From Allomyces macrogynus ATCC 38327 (taxonomy: Eukaryota; Blastocladiomycota; Blastocladiomycetes; Blastocladiales; Blastocladiaceae): a stretch of 10,579 bases of DNA. The stretch spans positions 97,397-107,975 of the forward strand of contig GG745371.1 of the NCBI GenBank assembly GCA_000151295.1. The letters are read 5' to 3'. A program made the position numbers and the translations under genes. Every line of letters starts with the position of its first letter. Position 1 is the stretch's first letter. Positions 7,618-10,579 of the stretch are shown piece by piece. The notes under the pieces were generated by a model. The model worked only from the letters and a program-made list of their open reading frames with translations, did no database searches and was not told the DNA's origin.

Positions 7618-9108
7618 TTAGTACGCCTTGGTCGGCTCCGGGACCGGGTCAATGATCGTCGTCTCGGCGGCACCGCCGTTGCCGTCGGTCTCGCACGGCG
7701 TCGGCTCAGGAATCACGGTTGTCGCGTCCTCGTCACCCGACGCGCCGCCCGTGGCAGTTTCGCACGGCGTGGTCGTGGAGACCGCCGCAGCGAGGGTCAC
7801 CGTCTCGGTGATAGTCTGAGTCGCCGTCGAGTAGACCGTGGAGTACGACGTGATCGTCGTCGGGATGGTGCTCGTGACCGTCGTCGTACTCGTCTGTGTT
7901 ACGGCGGGCAAAGTCGTGGTCACTGTCGAGGTCTCGGTGAGCGTTTGGGCCGGGAGCGTAATCGTCGTGAACTCGGTGGCGGTCGAGGTCGACGGGATCA
8001 CGACGGTGCTCGTGGTGGTGGCCGTTTCACGAGCGTCGAGGTCACAACGTCGGTTTGCGTGATCGTGGTCGAAACCGGCACAACCGCGTATAAGTCGTAG
8101 TTTCAGTCGCAGTTGCCGTCAAGGTCGTTGTCGTGGGCACAATCTCGGTCGTCGTGACCGTGGAAGTCGAGAAAATTGTCGTCGGCACAAAAGTCGTCTG
8201 CGGCACGACCACCGTTCGCGTCGGCGGGTTCGCGCACGTCGTGGAATCGACCGACGTAATCTCCGTCGTGAGAATTACTGTCTCAGTCACTGTGAGAGTG
8301 ACATCCACGGGCACTTCCGCGACCCCACCGTTCCCGGGCGTCGAGCACACCGTCCTCGCCGGCTTGCCATACCCGGACCCGGCAATCGTCGTGCACGTCG
8401 CCTCGGGCGCGGGCGTCGTCGTGACCTCGGCGACTCCTCCGTTACCGCCATCGTAAGTCTTGGTCACCGTGATCGGCACCTCGGCGGCCCCGCCCGTACC
8501 GGTCGAGCACGAATGGCACGCGCCGTACGAGTAACCCGACCCGGCGCCCGCGCCAGACCCATTGTCCGTGACCGTCGAGAACGTGGTCACTTCCGGTGCC
8601 GTCGCGGTCAGAGTCGGAGTTTCCGTCTGCATGATGGGCGTGTCGACAGCGCTCGTCACCACATCAATCGGCGTCGTGACCGGCGCGTCGATCGGCGTCG
8701 TCAACACGTCCGTGACAATCACCGGCGGCTGCTCGTCGGTCGTCGTCGTCGGCGCATCCGTCGTCACGGGCGGCACGGGCTCGTCGGTCGTAACGGGGAT
8801 ATCGTTCCCGTTCGCGTCGCCGCCGCCGAGAATCACGAGCGTCGTCGTTGGCGTGGCCGCGGGAGTGTCGGCGATCGTCGTCGACGTAGCGATCGTCACC
8901 TCGGCCGTCGAGATCGGCTGCGCCGGCGAGTAGTAGGCATTGTAGACGGGCGCGCTGGAGAGTTCACGGAGAAAGAAAGGGGTGAGAAATACAGCGATGG
9001 CCGCGTGTGATCAAACCGGCTCGGCCCCTCGGTGGGGCACACGTACGCGGCAGACTGCCCGGCAAGTGCCACGAGAAACAGGGCAAGGAGTGGCGTCATG
9101 TTGGTCAT
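7618..9108 (-). CDS. Secreted Thr-rich surface-type protein, two exons, frame broken twice
   Basis: Exon 1 (9108-9017) encodes a signal peptide, MTNMTPLLALFLVALAGQSAA, probably cut near residue 21. Exon 2 (8954-7618) continues RAPVYNAYYSPAQPISTAEV and then a long Thr/Val/Pro/Ser-rich chain, as in heavily O-glycosylated fungal wall or matrix proteins. It carries a degenerate repeat G-x-G-G-A/V-A-E (GTGGAAEVP, GNGGVAEVT, GNGGVAEVP, GNGGAAETT) and scattered Cys (GACHSCS, EATCTT, RTVCST, TTCANP, TPCET twice). There is no hydrophobic C-terminal tail, so no GPI anchor is indicated; it ends PVPEPTKAY. The frame shifts by one missing base near 8088-8094 and again near 8027-8035; the same Thr/Val-rich composition continues through all three frames. 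With both breaks bridged it would have about 476 residues. Assembly error, real mutation or an odd 76-nt intron are all possible. No enzyme domain was seen. Confidence 0.7.
8955..9016 (-). other. Intron of the secreted protein gene
   Basis: This 62-nt intron has donor GTTTGA (9016-9011), a pyrimidine-rich stretch, a GTGAAC branch-like site and acceptor CTCTCCAG ending at 8955. Removal joins TEGPS to RAPVYNAYYSP in phase 2, linking the signal peptide to the Thr-rich chain. Confidence 0.75.
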
Positions 9109-9287
9109 CTCGTTGGGGGGAAATCGATGCGAGAAGAAGAAGAGCGGATCGTCGGAGTCGAGAGAAGGATTGAGAGAGAGCGAAGAGAAGCGCGGCCTTC
9201 CGGAAGGGTCGCGGCGAGAGAGCAGCAAGAGAGGGAGGAAGACTGTGATCCGGTCGAGGGAGCGTGAGGGGCGCGGGGGCGGCCCGG

Positions 9288-9295
9288 TATTTATA
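9288..9295 (-). promoter_or_regulatory. TATA box of the secreted protein gene
   Basis: A perfect TATAAATA on the minus strand lies 180 bases upstream of the ATG at 9108, inside very GC-rich DNA where it stands out. Transcription would start roughly 30 to 60 bases downstream, leaving a leader of about 120 to 150 nt. A strong TATA box suits a highly or conditionally expressed gene. Confidence 0.65.
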
Positions 9296-9649
9296 CGGTC
9301 GCGAGAGCACAGGCACGGCGTGTCCGAGCGCGCGCGCGAACACGCGCGGTGGGCTGGGTGCGCTCGGGTCGGGATGGTCGGGAAGGGTCAGCGAGCGAGC
9401 GCGATTGTGCTTGGCAAGTCTGCGCGAGCGCGTGCGGGTTGTGCTCGTTGTGGTCGGGCCAGAGGCATGGTGGGAGCATGCTGCGCTCTGCCCCGAGTCT
9501 CCCAACTTGTGCGGAAGCGTCCGTCGCGCGCAGGCCCGTGCGCGCACGGGTGAGGATCGGCGCATACGGAGAAGGGAAGCGCGAGCGACCGCGATCAGCG
9601 CGCGGTCAGCCGGGCAGCGCATTGCGGGATGGGAGGAAGCAAATGGGAG

Positions 9650-9668
9650 ACGTGTCTTGTCGACACGT
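9650..9668. repeat. Perfect inverted repeat ACGTGTC-5-GACACGT
   Basis: Seven-base arms are separated by TTGTC, and the right arm overlaps a CACGTG box (9664-9669). It lies about 355 bases upstream of the TATA box of the secreted protein gene. It could be a binding site for a dimeric regulator; this is inferred from symmetry alone. Confidence 0.4.
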
Positions 9669-9684
9669 GATGCCTCCCGTCTTG

Positions 9685-9700
9685 AGCCTCTCCAGAGGCT
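9685..9700. repeat. Perfect inverted repeat AGCCTCT-CC-AGAGGCT
   Basis: Seven-base arms are separated by CC and followed on the plus strand by a T/C-rich tract. It lies 16 bases from the previous inverted repeat. In a fungal nucleus this is more likely a regulator site or chance than a terminator. Confidence 0.4.
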
Positions 9701-10131
9701 TTCTTTTCCTGCTTTCTTCAAGACGAGCCCGATTTCATTCATTTGCGCTTCGATCCGCGAAGCCAAGGGACACCGAAACCTGAGGGCACCGAGCGCGCGT
9801 GCGGCACGACTTCTCAAGCTAGAACGGCGACGACAACAGAGGTCCTGGTTTGGACCCTGCTCGACCCTGCTCTGCCACTGCAGAGGCCATCTTCCCGTTG
9901 GGCAAGTCGGCACGGATCGCCATCATGAAATTGTGCAGCCTGACGGCCGGGGACGGCCCGTCCACGCGACAAAGCGACAAAGGGGCCGCAGCGCGCGACC
10001 ATTCTGGCAAACAGCCGCACTCGGAGGGAGGAAGGAGAAAAAGGCAAAACACACAAAAAATGATAATTGTTCTAACACCAAACCCAATCCGGCACGCAAA
10101 AAATGCTCCAACCCGACAGACCTTCACATCC

Positions 10132-10579
10132 TCACGCCCTCGGCCCACCCCCACTGACCTCGGCCTTGGCCGTCGCCGGCACCGCGCGTCGCATCCGGTC
10201 CATCGCATGATGCGTGCACACCAACACCCCACCCTCAACCACGACCGCCAACGCCGTCGCGAGTCGCGCCGGCGTATTCCCCTCGCCCGCTTTCGCATGG
10301 CAATCCGCACAGACAAAACACGCCGGATGCCACGCGCGCGTCCCGCCCAGCACCACGGCTTCGCGGCGGTACACGTCGCGCGTGCACGCTGCACAGGGCA
10401 CTGTCGCGCGGGTCGCGAAGAGCGAGGAGTCGGCGTCGGCAATCGCCGCGGGGGCCGACCGCCGTGCGCGCTTTGCGGGCGGCAGCGGGGTTGAGGCGTC
10501 CGGGTCGGTCGCCTCGAAGGCGGCCCGGCGGCGCTTGAATGAGTCGGGCGAGAGGGATGCCGGGGTAGTGGAGGAGGCA
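10132..10579 (-). CDS. LIM-domain protein, C-terminal part, runs off the right edge
   Basis: The last 148 residues are visible, ending at TGA 10134-10132. The window opens inside a Ser/Pro-rich stretch with two basic clusters (FKRRRAAF and PPAKRARRS) that could be nuclear localisation signals. One LIM domain follows: CAAC, 18 residues, HPAC, FVC, ADC, then CTHH, matching C-x2-C-x(16-23)-H-x2-C-x2-C-x2-C ... C-x2-H. LIM domains bind two zinc ions and mediate protein-protein contacts. The loop between the sixth and seventh ligands is 27 residues (AKAGEGNTPARL and a VVV segment), longer than the usual 16-21. The tail after the domain is short (about 20 residues). Other domains, including more LIM repeats, may lie beyond the edge; partners and role cannot be told. 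No AATAAA was seen downstream. Confidence 0.75.
   Translation of the reverse strand, partial: ASSTTPASLSPDSFKRRRAAFEATDPDASTPLPPAKRARRSAPAAIADADSSLFATRATVPCAACTRDVYRREAVVLGGTRAWHPACFVCADCHAKAGEGNTPARLATALAVVVEGGVLVCTHHAMDRMRRAVPATAKAEVSGGGPRA

Larger units (their letters stand above)
9109..10131. other. Promoter and spacer upstream of the secreted protein gene
   Basis: About 1 kb lies between the secreted gene's ATG and the 3' end of the LIM gene. It holds a 5' leader, a TATA box, an alternating GC run (9328-9338), two inverted repeats (9650-9700) and A/T-richer DNA near 10040-10110. The long open frames on both strands here lack starts, codon bias or recognisable domains, so I call no gene. 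Confidence 0.6.

Noticed and set aside
7474..8933. Val- or Arg-rich plus-strand open frames
   Set aside because: They are mirror images of the Thr-rich minus-strand gene, where ACG/ACC codons read as CGT/GGT on the other strand.
9685..9712. Hairpin followed by T-rich tract, like a bacterial terminator
   Set aside because: The introns and gene content show a eukaryotic nuclear genome, and the T tract is interrupted; kept only as an inverted repeat.
9011..9913. 300-codon minus-strand open frame
   Set aside because: It runs through the promoter and exon 1 of the secreted protein gene in the wrong frame for the signal peptide; its composition looks random.
9264..10157. 297-codon plus-strand open frame
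   Set aside because: It spans the TATA box and promoter of the secreted gene and overlaps the LIM gene 3' end; Arg-rich, no domain, and no codon bias that fits.

Overview
The window looks like nuclear DNA of a fungus. It is GC-rich, codons favour G or C in the third position, and the genes carry short introns (about 59 to 112 nt) with GT...AG ends and CTNAC-type branch sites. The recognisable proteins are eukaryotic housekeeping factors, alongside a Thr-rich secreted protein typical of fungal surfaces. I cannot place the species from sequence alone; a zoosporic fungus (Blastocladiomycota or chytrid-like) or a GC-rich basidiomycete would both fit.

Layout. Positions 1-609 (minus) hold the first three exons of tubulin-folding cofactor D (TBCD/Cin1), running off the left edge. 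Positions 979-3216 (minus) hold a three-exon NUFIP1-type box C/D snoRNP assembly factor that also has a CCCH zinc finger. Positions 3558-4513 (minus) hold a three-exon VMA22/CCDC115-type V-ATPase assembly factor. These three genes are head to tail on one strand. A divergent region of about 1 kb (4514-5519) separates them from an uncharacterised plus-strand gene at 5520-6178, whose reading frame must change once, by an unlocated intron or an indel.

Positions 6179-7617 are a long convergent spacer without a convincing gene; a weak coding-like patch at 6290-6554 and a long lower-GC open frame at 6649-7572 are the only candidates. Positions 7618-9108 (minus) hold a two-exon, Thr-rich secreted protein gene with a clear signal peptide and a TATA box at 9288-9295. 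Its frame is broken twice about 60 nt apart. After about 1 kb of promoter and spacer DNA, the right edge (10132-10579, minus) carries the C-terminal part of a LIM-domain protein.

The genes do not form a pathway. TBCD, NUFIP1 and VMA22 are all assembly chaperones or cofactors (tubulin, snoRNP, V-ATPase), but eukaryotic adjacency is not evidence of joint function. I see no mobile element, tRNA, rRNA or CRISPR array, and no convincing new multi-gene system. The most useful points for follow-up are the two frame breaks in the secreted protein gene, the C2H2-NUFIP-CCCH architecture, two introns that are multiples of three without stop codons, the unresolved CxxC gene, and a pair of perfect inverted repeats upstream of the secreted protein gene.
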